A DNA stretch of 46,590 nucleotides from Gammaproteobacteria bacterium. GTDB lineage: Bacteria; Pseudomonadota; Gammaproteobacteria; Arenicellales; JAJDZL01. The notes beneath the pieces are model-generated. The model worked only from the letters and a program-made list of their open reading frames with translations. It was not told the DNA's origin and did not search any database. A program made the translations under genes and the position numbers. The stretch covers positions 1 through 46,590 of the forward strand of contig JAJDXD010000140.1 of assembly GCA_022823405.1 (NCBI GenBank), given 5' to 3'. This document shows, in pieces, positions 24,926 to 34,226 of this stretch (positions within the stretch are counted from its first letter, which is position 1; each line of letters opens with the position of its first letter).

Positions 24926-26392
24926 ATGGACCAGTTTCAGCAGTATATTGGCGGCGACTTTCAAAACGGCAGCGACACGTTTGAAACGATTAATCCAGCG
25001 AACGGAGAACCATGGGCTTTGATGCCCGAAGCGCGTAGAGAGGACGTTAATAATGCTGTCGCCTCTGCGGCAAGAGCACTTAGCGATCCAAAGTGGGCGG
25101 GACTGAGCGCTACGCAACGCGGCAAACTGCTTTACCGACTTGCAGAATTGCTGGAAAAGAATGCCAAGGCAATTGCAGAGATCGAAACTCGCGATACTGG
25201 AAAAATAATCCGGGAGACAAGTGCACAGATCAACTATGTCGCAGACTTTTACCGCTACTACGCGGGTCTCGCTGACAAAATGGAAGGAGCTCATGTGCCA
25301 ATCGATCGACCCAACATGGAGGTATGGCTCAAACGAGAACCCATTGGTGTTGTTGCAGCCATTGTTCCGTGGAACAGTCAGTTATTTTTGTCCGCTGTCA
25401 AACTTGGCCCTGCATTGGCTGCCGGTTGTACGGTTGTCCTCAAAGCCTCGGAAGACGGTGCGGCTCCGGTTTTGACATTCGCGCGGCTGATTGATGAAGC
25501 CGGATTCCCACCTGGTGTCGTCAATATCATTACCGGTTTTGGACCGGAGTGCGGTTCCGTTCTAGCGTCCCATCCCCAGGTCTCCCGCGTCGCATTTACG
25601 GGCGGACCTGAAACAGCTCGACACATCGTGAGACACTGCGCGGAGAATCTTGCGAGTTCCTCTCTGGAACTGGGAGGCAAGTCACCCTTTGTCGTGTTTG
25701 AGGACGCGGACATTGAAAGCGCCACCAACACTCAAATATCTGCCATATTTGCAGCGAGTGGACAAAGTTGTGTCGCCGGCTCACGGTTGATCATACAAAG
25801 GTCAATTAAGGATGCCTTCATAGAAAGACTGAAGCACACCGCCCAGAATGTGATTATTAATGATCCATCTGATTTCCGCACGGAAGTCGGACCGCTTTGT
25901 ACCCTAAGACAGCGAAATTGGATTAATGAAGTAGTGGAATCCACCATTGATGCAGGTGCCAAGCTAGTTACAGGTGGCGCCAATATCGACCGGCCGGGAT
26001 TTTTCTATCAGCCAACCATTCTGGACTGTTCCGAACATCCCGATGCACCTTCGGTCAGAAAGGAACTTTTCGGGCCAGTGCTTTCTGTTCTCACATTTGA
26101 GACCGAAGAAGAGGCTGTCGAAATGGCCAACGATACTGAGTATGGACTAGCTGCCGGTGTGTTTACCCGCAATCTTGCCAAGGCGCATCGTATGATTAAT
26201 CAGATTGATGCGGGAGTCGTCTGGGTCAACTCCTATCGCTCTGTCTCTCCAATCGTACCATTCGGCGGACATGGTCTCTCGGGATATGGCCGAGAAGGTG
26301 GAATTGAAGCGGCACTGGAATATACAAAGGTAAAGACTGTCTGGCTAAATATCTCGGAAGATACCATTCCGGATCCCTTTCTGATGCGTTAA
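24926..26392 (+). CDS. NAD(P)+-dependent aldehyde dehydrogenase, paralogue 1
   Basis: 488 aa. Full ALDH superfamily set: N150 (VPWNS), K173 (VVLKASE), the cofactor-binding FTGGPETAR near 225, general base E248 (LELGGKSP) and nucleophile C282 (GQSCVAGSR). It oxidises an aldehyde to the acid; the substrate cannot be told. AAGGA lies six bases before the ATG. It is clearly related to the second ALDH at 39.6 kb, including the same C-terminal pattern (KTVWLNIS, PDPFLMR here). It is followed by xseA, probably unrelated in function. The Gly-X-Thr-Gly-Ser motif usual in ALDHs is TGGPE here rather than TGS. Confidence 0.88.
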   Translation: MDQFQQYIGGDFQNGSDTFETINPANGEPWALMPEARREDVNNAVASAARALSDPKWAGLSATQRGKLLYRLAELLEKNAKAIAEIETRDTGKIIRETSAQINYVADFYRYYAGLADKMEGAHVPIDRPNMEVWLKREPIGVVAAIVPWNSQLFLSAVKLGPALAAGCTVVLKASEDGAAPVLTFARLIDEAGFPPGVVNIITGFGPECGSVLASHPQVSRVAFTGGPETARHIVRHCAENLASSSLELGGKSPFVVFEDADIESATNTQISAIFAASGQSCVAGSRLIIQRSIKDAFIERLKHTAQNVIINDPSDFRTEVGPLCTLRQRNWINEVVESTIDAGAKLVTGGANIDRPGFFYQPTILDCSEHPDAPSVRKELFGPVLSVLTFETEEEAVEMANDTEYGLAAGVFTRNLAKAHRMINQIDAGVVWVNSYRSVSPIVPFGGHGLSGYGREGGIEAALEYTKVKTVWLNISEDTIPDPFLMR

Positions 26393-26450
26393 TTCATCAA
26401 TGCTTCCTTTACCTAAAGCCCTGAATCTACTCTAAACCGGAATCGGACTG

Positions 26451-27797
26451 TTGTCGGAAAACACAATCTACTCTGTCAGTGAGTTGAATGCTCAGGCAAA
26501 AGAACTGCTGGAAAACAGTTTCAGTCAGATTAGTTTGTGTGGCGAGGTTTCAAGCATCACGAAGTCAAAATCTGGTCATTACTATTTTTCGCTGAAGGAC
26601 AAAACTGCCGAGATTAGCTGCGTACTATTCGCCGGTACTGTCTACCGAAACAAAATACGGCAGATTCCTGAACATGGTAGAGAGGTTGTTGTTGAAGGCT
26701 ACCTTACGATTTTTACCCAAAGAGGGAACTACCAGTTTACTGTTGAAAATGTGCAGTTCGGAAGTTCAAAGGAAGGCGAACTGTACCAACAGTACTTGCA
26801 ACTCAAAAAGGAACTTGAAGAGCTAGGATACTTTGATCAAGAGAAAAAAAAGAGTTTACCCGCATATCCACGTCGAGTCGGAATCATTACATCTCCAACT
26901 GGCGCAGCTGTACATGACATCATTCATGCATTCAAACGCAGAAACCCAACAATACACTTAACGATTTATCCTACTTCTGTCCAAGGTGACAATGCACCAA
27001 AAGAAATCACGGCGGCGATTGAGCTTGCGAATCAGCAAATGGATGTTGACGTACTGCTCATCAGCCGGGGTGGCGGCTCACTTGAAGACCTTTCGGTGTT
27101 CAATGCTCGATCCGTAGCAGACGCAGTTTTCTTGAGCAGTATTCCGATAGTAAGCGGGATAGGACATGATACTGACGTGACTATCGTTGACTGGGTGGCA
27201 GATAAACCAATGCCGACACCAACCGCTGCGGCTGAGATGATCAGTACACCCTCAATAGATGAAATGTTGTTGAAACTCTCAACGTTCGAAACAAATCTGA
27301 ACAATAGAATTCTCTCCAGATTGCGCGATTTCACACAACAGATCGATTTGGCGGAGGCAAGCCTTGTACACCCGAAAGAGAGAATCACAAATCTGAAAAA
27401 TCAGTTCAGTGCTTACAGCAAAAGACTTGTTACGGAGATCAGTCGCACCTTCGATGCGCAAAGTGGAACGGTCAAAGTCAATTACCAAAGACTGTTGAAC
27501 CGATCACCGGCACCAACAATCGATCAGTTTTCCAAAGATCTCGTATCAGCTGCAGATCGCCTCCAGCAATCAACCGCAAATTTACAGGAAAAATTCGCCG
27601 CCCGGGTTGAATCGCTTGCAACGCAACTAGAAACCATGAATCCGCAAGCTACACTCAATCGCGGCTATGCGATTGTACGAAGCAAGAAGGATAACACCAT
27701 CCTGAAAGACGCAAAATCTGTTATACCCGGCGACAAAGTCAAGGCACAACTTGCCAAGGGCACGCTTGATCTTGATGTTGAATCGGTCAGTTCCTAA
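26451..27797 (+). CDS. xseA: Exodeoxyribonuclease VII large subunit
   Basis: 448 aa. Catalytic subunit of exonuclease VII. An N-terminal OB fold (SVSELNAQAKELLENSF, GEVSSITKSKSGHYYFSLKD) is followed by the exonuclease domain (GIITSPTGAAVHDIIHAFKRR, ISRGGGSLEDL, PIVSGIGHDTDVTIVDWVADKPMPTPTAAAE in three pieces) and a coiled-coil rich C-terminus ending in NPQATLNRGYAIV. The start is TTG at 26451. Its small subunit gene xseB is at 15.7 kb. Convergent with der, with 8 bp between the stops. Confidence 0.94.
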   Translation: MSENTIYSVSELNAQAKELLENSFSQISLCGEVSSITKSKSGHYYFSLKDKTAEISCVLFAGTVYRNKIRQIPEHGREVVVEGYLTIFTQRGNYQFTVENVQFGSSKEGELYQQYLQLKKELEELGYFDQEKKKSLPAYPRRVGIITSPTGAAVHDIIHAFKRRNPTIHLTIYPTSVQGDNAPKEITAAIELANQQMDVDVLLISRGGGSLEDLSVFNARSVADAVFLSSIPIVSGIGHDTDVTIVDWVADKPMPTPTAAAEMISTPSIDEMLLKLSTFETNLNNRILSRLRDFTQQIDLAEASLVHPKERITNLKNQFSAYSKRLVTEISRTFDAQSGTVKVNYQRLLNRSPAPTIDQFSKDLVSAADRLQQSTANLQEKFAARVESLATQLETMNPQATLNRGYAIVRSKKDNTILKDAKSVIPGDKVKAQLAKGTLDLDVESVSS

Positions 27798-27805
27798 GTA
27801 AAGAT

Positions 27806-29128
27806 TCAGCGCTTCGAATCAAAGGGATTCTTGCCGGAACGAAAGACAACGCGTACATCGCTGCCGAACAGTTTGAATCTCTCCCTAAAGTACTTTTCCA
27901 GATAGCGTCGGTAGTGATCTGCGACGGTTTCGACATTGTTGCCGTGGATCACCACGACAGGTGGATTTCGCCCGCCCTGGTGTGCATATTTGAGCTTAAC
28001 GGGCCGTCGACCTGACATAGGCGGGGGTGTTTGAGTGACTGCATCTTGAAGCATGCGATTGAGCACTGCTGTCGGCATTTCAATCATGGCAGAGCGATAC
28101 GCTTTTCCAACTGCCTGCAACAACTTCTTGAGCCCCTGACGCTTCAGTCCGGATACAAAGAAGGCTTCATGATGTGCAGCAAAAGCGAGTTTTCTTTGAA
28201 GTGTTTTCAAAACTTCTGATCGTTGTACTGCTCGTATTCTGTCAGATTTATTCACCACAATTACAACCGGTCGACCGGCACGGTGCACCAACCCGGCCAA
28301 TGTCGCATCCTGGTCAGAAACGGGTTCGGTTCCATCTACGACCAATATGACAACGTGTGCAGCCTCAATTGCCTGCAGAGTCTTTACGACGGATAGCTTT
28401 TCCAGTGTTTCATTCACCCTGGACCGTCGTCTGACTCCGGCAGTATCAAGAAAACGGAATCGAGCCTCTCCAATCTGTAGCGGCACAGTCACCGTATCAC
28501 GAGTCGTTCCTGGCGTATCGCTGACGATCAGTCGATCGTTTTGACAGAGTGCATTGATCAGAGTAGATTTGCCAACATTGGGTTTACCAATTACTGCAAC
28601 CTTTGGCCCCGGATCGAGCCAGAGCGGGTCTTCAATCTTGGGTAGAGACTGAACAATCGGCTCGATCATTCTTGCAACACCACTGCCCCGCTTGGCGGAT
28701 ATGGGAAGTGGATCACTGAATCCAAGTGCTTGAAAATCGGCTGTCACCAACTCTGGTGCCATGCCCTCGCTCTTGTTGACTGCAATCGAAATCGGAGAGT
28801 TGGTTTTCCCTAACCGACTCGCGATCTGTTCATCAGCAACTGTCAGTCCCTCAGTCGCATCCAGTAAAAAAATGATTGCATCGGATTCCTCAAGTACCGC
28901 TTCAACCTGATCACTGATGAGTTCAGAGAAGGTTTCGTCATCATCGACTAGTCCACCTGTATCAACGATCAGGAAATTACGGTCACCTGAACTAGCCAAT
29001 CCATACATGCGGTCCCGAGTTACTCCGGGAACATCGTCAACCAGAGCGTTCCGGCTGCGGGTCAGACGGTTGAAGAGAGTCGATTTTCCGACATTGGGAC
29101 GTCCGACGATACTGACGACGGGGAGCAT
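27806..29128 (-). CDS. der: Ribosome biogenesis GTPase Der
   Basis: 440 aa from the ATG at 29128; an upstream in-frame TTG at 29215 would add 29 residues without family support. Der (EngA) is an essential double GTPase for 50S subunit maturation. Two G domains are seen, each beginning with a P-loop (GRPNVGKSTLFNRL near residue 7, GKPNVGKSTLINAL near 180) with DTPG/DTAG and NKSE/NKSD motifs, followed by a KH-like domain ending in RFKLFGSDVRVVFRSGKNPF. Last gene of the ndk-rlmN-hisS-yfgM-bamB-der run. Confidence 0.96.
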   Translation of the reverse strand: MLPVVSIVGRPNVGKSTLFNRLTRSRNALVDDVPGVTRDRMYGLASSGDRNFLIVDTGGLVDDDETFSELISDQVEAVLEESDAIIFLLDATEGLTVADEQIASRLGKTNSPISIAVNKSEGMAPELVTADFQALGFSDPLPISAKRGSGVARMIEPIVQSLPKIEDPLWLDPGPKVAVIGKPNVGKSTLINALCQNDRLIVSDTPGTTRDTVTVPLQIGEARFRFLDTAGVRRRSRVNETLEKLSVVKTLQAIEAAHVVILVVDGTEPVSDQDATLAGLVHRAGRPVVIVVNKSDRIRAVQRSEVLKTLQRKLAFAAHHEAFFVSGLKRQGLKKLLQAVGKAYRSAMIEMPTAVLNRMLQDAVTQTPPPMSGRRPVKLKYAHQGGRNPPVVVIHGNNVETVADHYRRYLEKYFRERFKLFGSDVRVVFRSGKNPFDSKR

Positions 29129-29239
29129 GGCAACTGCAGCACTTGAAGCAAAATTGAAAAGGTACGACGCGTCTGAAACTGATGACGGGGCAACCACCGA
29201 CCCCGGAGCGTCCAATTATCGATAGGACAACACTACTAA

Positions 29240-30385
29240 CTATTTCGCTGACGTTATAGTGAAAGCTTCGATATCTCCAGAGCGATAATACACGTAAAGA
29301 CTATTTCCTGAACCCAAGAATCCTCCCGACGCGACTCGTTCGCGTGCTCGGTGGCGGCCGATAATTTCACCACTATTCTGATCAAAAATGTGTAAAAAAC
29401 TCTGCCCGTCACCGACGACTAGTCGCCCGTCTACCAGTGCCAAGTCGTCTATTCCACGGTAAAGCAGAGCGTTCTGCTGCCACCGATGTGACCCATTTAT
29501 CTGGTTGAAAGCCAATACAAGGCCATCCGTTCTATGTCCATAAACGGTATTGTTATCAGCGTCGGTATTACGTCCCGCATCCAGGCGGGATTCCCACATC
29601 ACATTTCCCGTTGAGAGGTCATAAACAACAATTGCTCTTGACAGATCAGACAGAATCAAGAGGTCCTGAAACAAAACCGGACGTGATTCTCGACTTCTCA
29701 ACTGCCCTACGCTGCGCTCTGAACCGAGAAAAACACTCCAGGCCTCAAATCCGCTCGTCAGATCCGTAGCAATCACCCGACCCAAGGCGTTACCAAATAT
29801 GACAACATTTTGATATCCAACCGGTGCCGCTGAACCGAATTCTAAAAATTCCGGCTGATCGTAAATCGCATCCCATAAAAATTCACCGCTAACTGCTGAC
29901 AGTACAATCAGGTTTCCATCAATGGTTCGTAATATGACCTGATTTCTATAAATCAGCGGTGGTGAGAAAACCAGCTCGGCAAGTTGATACTCCCACAGTA
30001 CTGCACCGTCCCTGATGTCCAAACCATAGGCCGTACCCGTTTCGCTGACAACGACTACTATGCCATCACCTGTTCCAGTACCTGCAGAAATGTTCTGGCT
30101 CAATTCAGTTGTCCAGATCGTCGCCCCGGAATTCGAATTGAAAGCAAAGACTTCTCCTTCTGGTGACGCAGCAATCAACAGTCCGGATTCCAAACTCGGA
30201 CGTAAAGATAGAAATGACTGGTCTTTTCGAGATGAAACTCTTACATCATTGCTACTCCATCTGGATATCAGTTCCACAGATTCCTGAATGTCGCTGAGAG
30301 GTGTGGGATCAGGAGCAGGTATCTTGGGCGTACCACAGGCGGTGAGTAGAAATACCGCTAGAATGGCCGGAATTATTCGAATCAT
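29240..30385 (-). CDS. bamB: Outer membrane protein assembly factor BamB
   Basis: 381 aa from the ATG at 30385, chosen because it gives a lipoprotein signal (MIRIIPAILAVFLLTAC, Cys17); the frame is open 8 codons further up. The mature protein is an eight-bladed PQQ-type propeller with repeated strands such as GEVFAFNSNSGATIWTTEL, GTAYGLDIRDGAVLWEYQL and GNLIVLSAVSGEFLWD. BamB is an accessory lipoprotein of the BAM complex that helps deliver outer membrane proteins to BamA. The yfgM-bamB-der order is conserved in gammaproteobacteria. Confidence 0.94.
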   Translation of the reverse strand: MIRIIPAILAVFLLTACGTPKIPAPDPTPLSDIQESVELISRWSSNDVRVSSRKDQSFLSLRPSLESGLLIAASPEGEVFAFNSNSGATIWTTELSQNISAGTGTGDGIVVVVSETGTAYGLDIRDGAVLWEYQLAELVFSPPLIYRNQVILRTIDGNLIVLSAVSGEFLWDAIYDQPEFLEFGSAAPVGYQNVVIFGNALGRVIATDLTSGFEAWSVFLGSERSVGQLRSRESRPVLFQDLLILSDLSRAIVVYDLSTGNVMWESRLDAGRNTDADNNTVYGHRTDGLVLAFNQINGSHRWQQNALLYRGIDDLALVDGRLVVGDGQSFLHIFDQNSGEIIGRHRARERVASGGFLGSGNSLYVYYRSGDIEAFTITSAK

Positions 30386-30523
30386 TTCGATTTTCCTGAG
30401 AAGAAACAAGTAGTTGTCAATAGTAGAGTTAAGAAAAGAATAACAGGCGGTTTCTTACGCAAACTTGAGAATTCATTATTCCGAACCGGCACTATCAAAT
30501 GTACGAAACAATTACCAGAGAAC

Positions 30524-31150
30524 TTACTCTGCGACCAGTGTGTCGTTCAACTTCAATGTAAGAATTGTTCGATAACCGGAGTTAAAACCTAGACGATCAA
30601 GGCTTGCCTCATACGCTTTTTTAGCTTCCGAGTACCGGTTCATAGCACGATATGCATCACCTTTTAACTCTTCATAGTGAGATGCGAACTGTCCCGGATC
30701 CGCCGAACCCAAAAGATCCAGAGCCTCCTGATATTGCGCATTTTCAATCAATAACTGTGCAAGACGGATTCGGGCTGCATGTACAGTCGACTCGTCTGAT
30801 GACAAATCAACAGCATCTTCCAGCAATCGTCTGGCATCAGCCTGCTCACCGACTTCATAAGCTGTACGTGCCAATAGCAATCTCGCCTTTTCTGCATAAG
30901 CCGTACCCGAATAGTCTTCAAAAAGTTCATCAAATGCCCGGCGTGCACTGGTTGCATCCGCCTGAACAACTGCGACGGATAACTCCTGAAATAGCGCCGA
31001 AGCCGATTCGTGTTGAACTCGCGTATATTCAGTCCAACCAGTCCAGCCGCCCACTCCGATTACACCAGCCGAGATTCCACCGATCACAGTCCAGCGGTAC
31101 TCTTTCCACCACTGTTTAACCTGATCTAGTCTTTCTTCATCGGGTGTCAT
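30524..31150 (-). CDS. yfgM: YfgM family tetratricopeptide membrane protein
   Basis: 208 aa. N-in single-pass inner membrane protein: short cytosolic N-terminus (DEERLDQVKQWWKEYRW), one TM segment (about 20-40, TVIGGISAGVIGVGGWTGW), then periplasmic TPR repeats (for example YAEKARLLLARTAYEVGEQADARRLLE in two parts and EELKGDAYRAMNRYSEAKKAY). In E. coli YfgM associates with PpiD and the SecYEG translocon and links to envelope stress. Genomic position between hisS and bamB is the standard one. Confidence 0.9.
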   Translation of the reverse strand: MTPDEERLDQVKQWWKEYRWTVIGGISAGVIGVGGWTGWTEYTRVQHESASALFQELSVAVVQADATSARRAFDELFEDYSGTAYAEKARLLLARTAYEVGEQADARRLLEDAVDLSSDESTVHAARIRLAQLLIENAQYQEALDLLGSADPGQFASHYEELKGDAYRAMNRYSEAKKAYEASLDRLGFNSGYRTILTLKLNDTLVAE

Positions 31151-31186
31151 CAGAAGCTCTCTTATCGGTTTTCTGCCTTTGTTTCA

Positions 31187-32464
31187 CTATTGCTTCGAGT
31201 GAAGCATTCCTTGAATTGTTTCAACAATTTTGCTCCGAACAACAGACTGCTGCTCTGCGTCAGTTCGCAGCGATTTGACTATTGCGGTACGGGACGTTAT
31301 TTCGTCCGCACCGATTATAACGCCGAGCACAGCACTTGCTCGATCAGCGTTTTTTAGTTGCTGTGAGAGTTTACCGCCACCACAGTGAACAGTGGTTCGA
31401 ATACCCTCAGCTCGAAGTTCCTGAGCTATGTTCAAACCTTCAACCTCAGCATCAGATCCTAAAGTACAGACGTAAACTTGAGGTCTCGCAAGTCCAACAC
31501 TATAGTCACTCTGTCGAAGCACTTCGATCAGCCGCTCCAAACCCATCGCGAATCCGGCTCCGGGAATGGGTCCGCCTCCCAAGAGCTCAACCAAACCATC
31601 ATAACGTCCGCCACCACAAATTGCGTTTTGCGCACCCAGAAGATTTGTTGTCCATTCGAAGACGGTGTCGGTATAGTAATCAAGACCCCGAACCAGGCGA
31701 TGATTGATCGTAAATCCAATGTCCTGGGAAGCCAACAAATTGCACAGCCTGTCAAATCTGGATGCAGATTCCGAATCCAGATAGTCCGTCATGACAGGCG
31801 CTTCTTCAATGATCTCCTGCATATCAGGATTCTTGCTATCAAGAATTCGGAGTGGATTGGTTGCCAACCGTCTCTGGCTGTCCGGATCCAGTGAGTCCCG
31901 ATAATTACCAAAGTACGATACCAAGTCTGCCCGAAATCTCTGTCTGGCTTCTGGTGTACCGATGGAGTTAATTTCAAGTTGGGCATGATCAGCGATATTC
32001 AGCTGCTGCCACAACGCATGCGCAACCAAAATGATTTCGGCATCAATATCCGGGGTTGTCCAGCCAAAGGCTTCGATTCCGAACTGATGGAACTGCCGAT
32101 AGCGACCCTTCTGTGGGCGTTCATAGCGAAACATCGGGCCCATATACCACAATCTTGCTTTGCTGCGGTTAATGAGTCCATGCTGAATACAGGCACGTAC
32201 GCAACTCGCGGTTGCCTCAGGACGAAGTGTCAGGCTATCTCCCCGATTGTCGCGGAAGGTGTACATTTCCTTTTCGACGATATCTGTCTCTTCACCGATT
32301 GAGCGCTTGAAAAGCTCTGTACGCTCAAGAAGTGGCAATCGGATTTCCTCATAACCATAAAGCGCCACGACGTCGAGAATGGCACGTTCTATAGCCTGCC
32401 ACCAATGAGTTTCAGATGGCAGAAGATCATTCATGCCTCGAATCGATTGAACCTTGATGCTCAC
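31187..32464 (-). CDS. hisS: Histidyl-tRNA synthetase
   Basis: 425 aa class II synthetase. The N-terminus VQSIRGMNDLLPSE is typical. Motif 2 is MFRYERPQKGRYRQFHQFG (110-128). The histidine-specific signatures are LVRGLDYYTDTVFEW (near 258-272) and the AGFAMGLERL motif 3. The C-terminal anticodon domain follows. Only 29 bp separate it from rlmN upstream, whereas pilW/pilF, rodZ and ispG often lie between them in relatives; YfgM follows 36 bp downstream. Confidence 0.95.
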   Translation of the reverse strand: MSIKVQSIRGMNDLLPSETHWWQAIERAILDVVALYGYEEIRLPLLERTELFKRSIGEETDIVEKEMYTFRDNRGDSLTLRPEATASCVRACIQHGLINRSKARLWYMGPMFRYERPQKGRYRQFHQFGIEAFGWTTPDIDAEIILVAHALWQQLNIADHAQLEINSIGTPEARQRFRADLVSYFGNYRDSLDPDSQRRLATNPLRILDSKNPDMQEIIEEAPVMTDYLDSESASRFDRLCNLLASQDIGFTINHRLVRGLDYYTDTVFEWTTNLLGAQNAICGGGRYDGLVELLGGGPIPGAGFAMGLERLIEVLRQSDYSVGLARPQVYVCTLGSDAEVEGLNIAQELRAEGIRTTVHCGGGKLSQQLKNADRASAVLGVIIGADEITSRTAIVKSLRTDAEQQSVVRSKIVETIQGMLHSKQ

Positions 32465-32493
32465 GAGTTTTGAACCTGCGCTAATACCAAGGG

Positions 32494-33591
32494 TTAAACC
32501 AGCGATTCAAGCGGCACTGCTTCGGCTGCCAACTTTGCAGAACGGTGCGTCCGGTCGGTAAACTTTCCCTTGAGTTGACCGCATGCTGCATCGACATCAT
32601 CGCCGCGGGTTTTCCGGGTGATGGTCATGATGTGCTGCGACAACAGTACATCTCTGAATCGATCAATGGCGTCCTGATCTGAACGTTCGTATTGCAACCC
32701 ATCGACAGTGTTGTAGGGGATCAGGTTGACTTTAGCGGGCACCTCTGTCAAAATCCGTGCGAGCTGTCGGGCCTGAGAAACCGAATCGTTGATACCTTTC
32801 AACATGATGTACTCAAATGTAACACGCCAGCGGCGGTCGAATGCCGCATACTTTCGGCAGGCATCCATCAACTCTGCTATTGGATACTTTCTGTTCAGTG
32901 GTACCAACTGGTTTCTAAGTTCATCATGCGGCGCATGCAATGACACAGCAAGACTGACAGGACAGTCAGTAAGCAGTCGTTCAATGCCTGGGATGATGCC
33001 AGCTGTACTGAGAGTAACCCGACGACGGGAGAAACCGTAGGCATTGTCGTCCAGCATCAACAGCATCGCCGCAACGACAGCCTCATAATTGAGTAAAGGC
33101 TCTCCCATACCCATCAACACGATATTCGTAATCGGACGGCGGTTGTTATCACTTCTCAGTTCATTGTGGACATGCCACAATTGGGAAATAATTTCAGCTG
33201 AACTCAAATTACGATTGAATCCCTGTCGACCTGTCGCACAAAACGTGCAATTCAAAGAACAACCCACTTGTGACGAAATACAAAGCGTTCCGCGACTATC
33301 CTCAGGGATAAACACCGTTTCTATGCAATTCCCATCTGGCAGTGCAAGAAGCCACTTACGGGTGCCATCCGCTGACACTATTTCAGTCTTTGGTTTGAGT
33401 CCTTCGACAACTGCGATTTCAGCAAGTTTGGCTCGAAGCAACTTGCTAAGGTCAGTCATCTCCTCGAATTCGGTAACGCCACGCTGGTGAATCCACTTGA
33501 GAACCTGGCTGGCGCGAAATCCCGGTTCGCCAAGTTCGGCGAAGAATTCAATCAGTTGATTTTTAGGGTGCCCGATGAGATTGACTTTCAT
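32494..33591 (-). CDS. rlmN: Dual-specificity 23S rRNA/tRNA C2-methyladenosine methyltransferase RlmN
   Basis: 365 aa radical SAM enzyme that methylates C2 of A2503 in 23S rRNA and A37 in some tRNAs. The cluster motif is [11 protein letters not shown] (three cysteines of CxxxCxxC), followed by [12 protein letters not shown] and the C-terminal [11 protein letters not shown] that carries the methyl-accepting cysteine. Lies between ndk and hisS in the conserved operon, 42 bp after ndk. Confidence 0.96.
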   Translation of the reverse strand: MKVNLIGHPKNQLIEFFAELGEPGFRASQVLKWIHQRGVTEFEEMTDLSKLLRAKLAEIAVVEGLKPKTEIVSADGTRKWLLALPDGNCIETVFIPEDSRGTLCISSQVGCSLNCTFCATGRQGFNRNLSSAEIISQLWHVHNELRSDNNRRPITNIVLMGMGEPLLNYEAVVAAMLLMLDDNAYGFSRRRVTLSTAGIIPGIERLLTDCPVSLAVSLHAPHDELRNQLVPLNRKYPIAELMDACRKYAAFDRRWRVTFEYIMLKGINDSVSQARQLARILTEVPAKVNLIPYNTVDGLQYERSDQDAIDRFRDVLLSQHIMTITRKTRGDDVDAACGQLKGKFTDRTHRSAKLAAEAVPLESLV

Positions 33592-33633
33592 AGCAATTTC
33601 ATTTAGTCAGCTGAATTCAACAGCCAAACAGAT

Positions 33634-34059
33634 TTAGCGCGAATGAATCTGGTTGTCAGAAAAGAAAAAGGCGATTTCAATTTTTGCGTTTTCCGGTGAA
33701 TCTGAACCATGCACCGAATTTCGCTCTAACGACTCGGCGAGGTCTGCACGAATAGTGCCCGGAGCGGCGTCAGCTGGATTGGTTGCACCCATGATTTCAC
33801 GATTTGCGGCAATTGCATTTTTGCCTTCCAGAACCTGCACGACAACCGGACCAGACTGCATATACTCAACCAGGCTGGAAAAAAATGGTCGCTCTTTGTG
33901 TACCGCGTAAAATCCCTCCGCCTGCTCCTGATCCAAATGAACCATTCTACAGCCCACAATTGAAAGTCCACCGGCTTCGAATCGGCGATTTATTTCGCCT
34001 ATCAGGTTTCTTCGTACAGCGTCGGGTTTGATAATGGATAAAGTTCGTTCTACAGCCAT
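33634..34059 (-). CDS. ndk: Nucleoside diphosphate kinase
   Basis: 141 aa, complete. Transfers gamma phosphate between nucleoside tri- and diphosphates through the phosphohistidine in [12 protein letters not shown] (near residue 117). N-terminal [21 protein letters not shown] (split over 3-23) is typical. First gene of the run leading to der; the 167 bp upstream, up to the mtaB stop, should hold the operon promoter. Confidence 0.96.
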   Translation of the reverse strand: MAVERTLSIIKPDAVRRNLIGEINRRFEAGGLSIVGCRMVHLDQEQAEGFYAVHKERPFFSSLVEYMQSGPVVVQVLEGKNAIAANREIMGATNPADAAPGTIRADLAESLERNSVHGSDSPENAKIEIAFFFSDNQIHSR

Positions 34060-34226
34060 ATAGCGTGCACCTTTGTATCTGAGTCAGAATTTGGATTTTT
34101 TTGGTTTGAATGGCGGTCTACTTTGAGAGCATCCGCGGCTTGCGTCAGACTGAATATTTTACGAATTATCGCCGGTCCGATTGGCGCTAATCACGTGAAA
34201 TTCTGGCTCAATACGGCCTAATTTAC

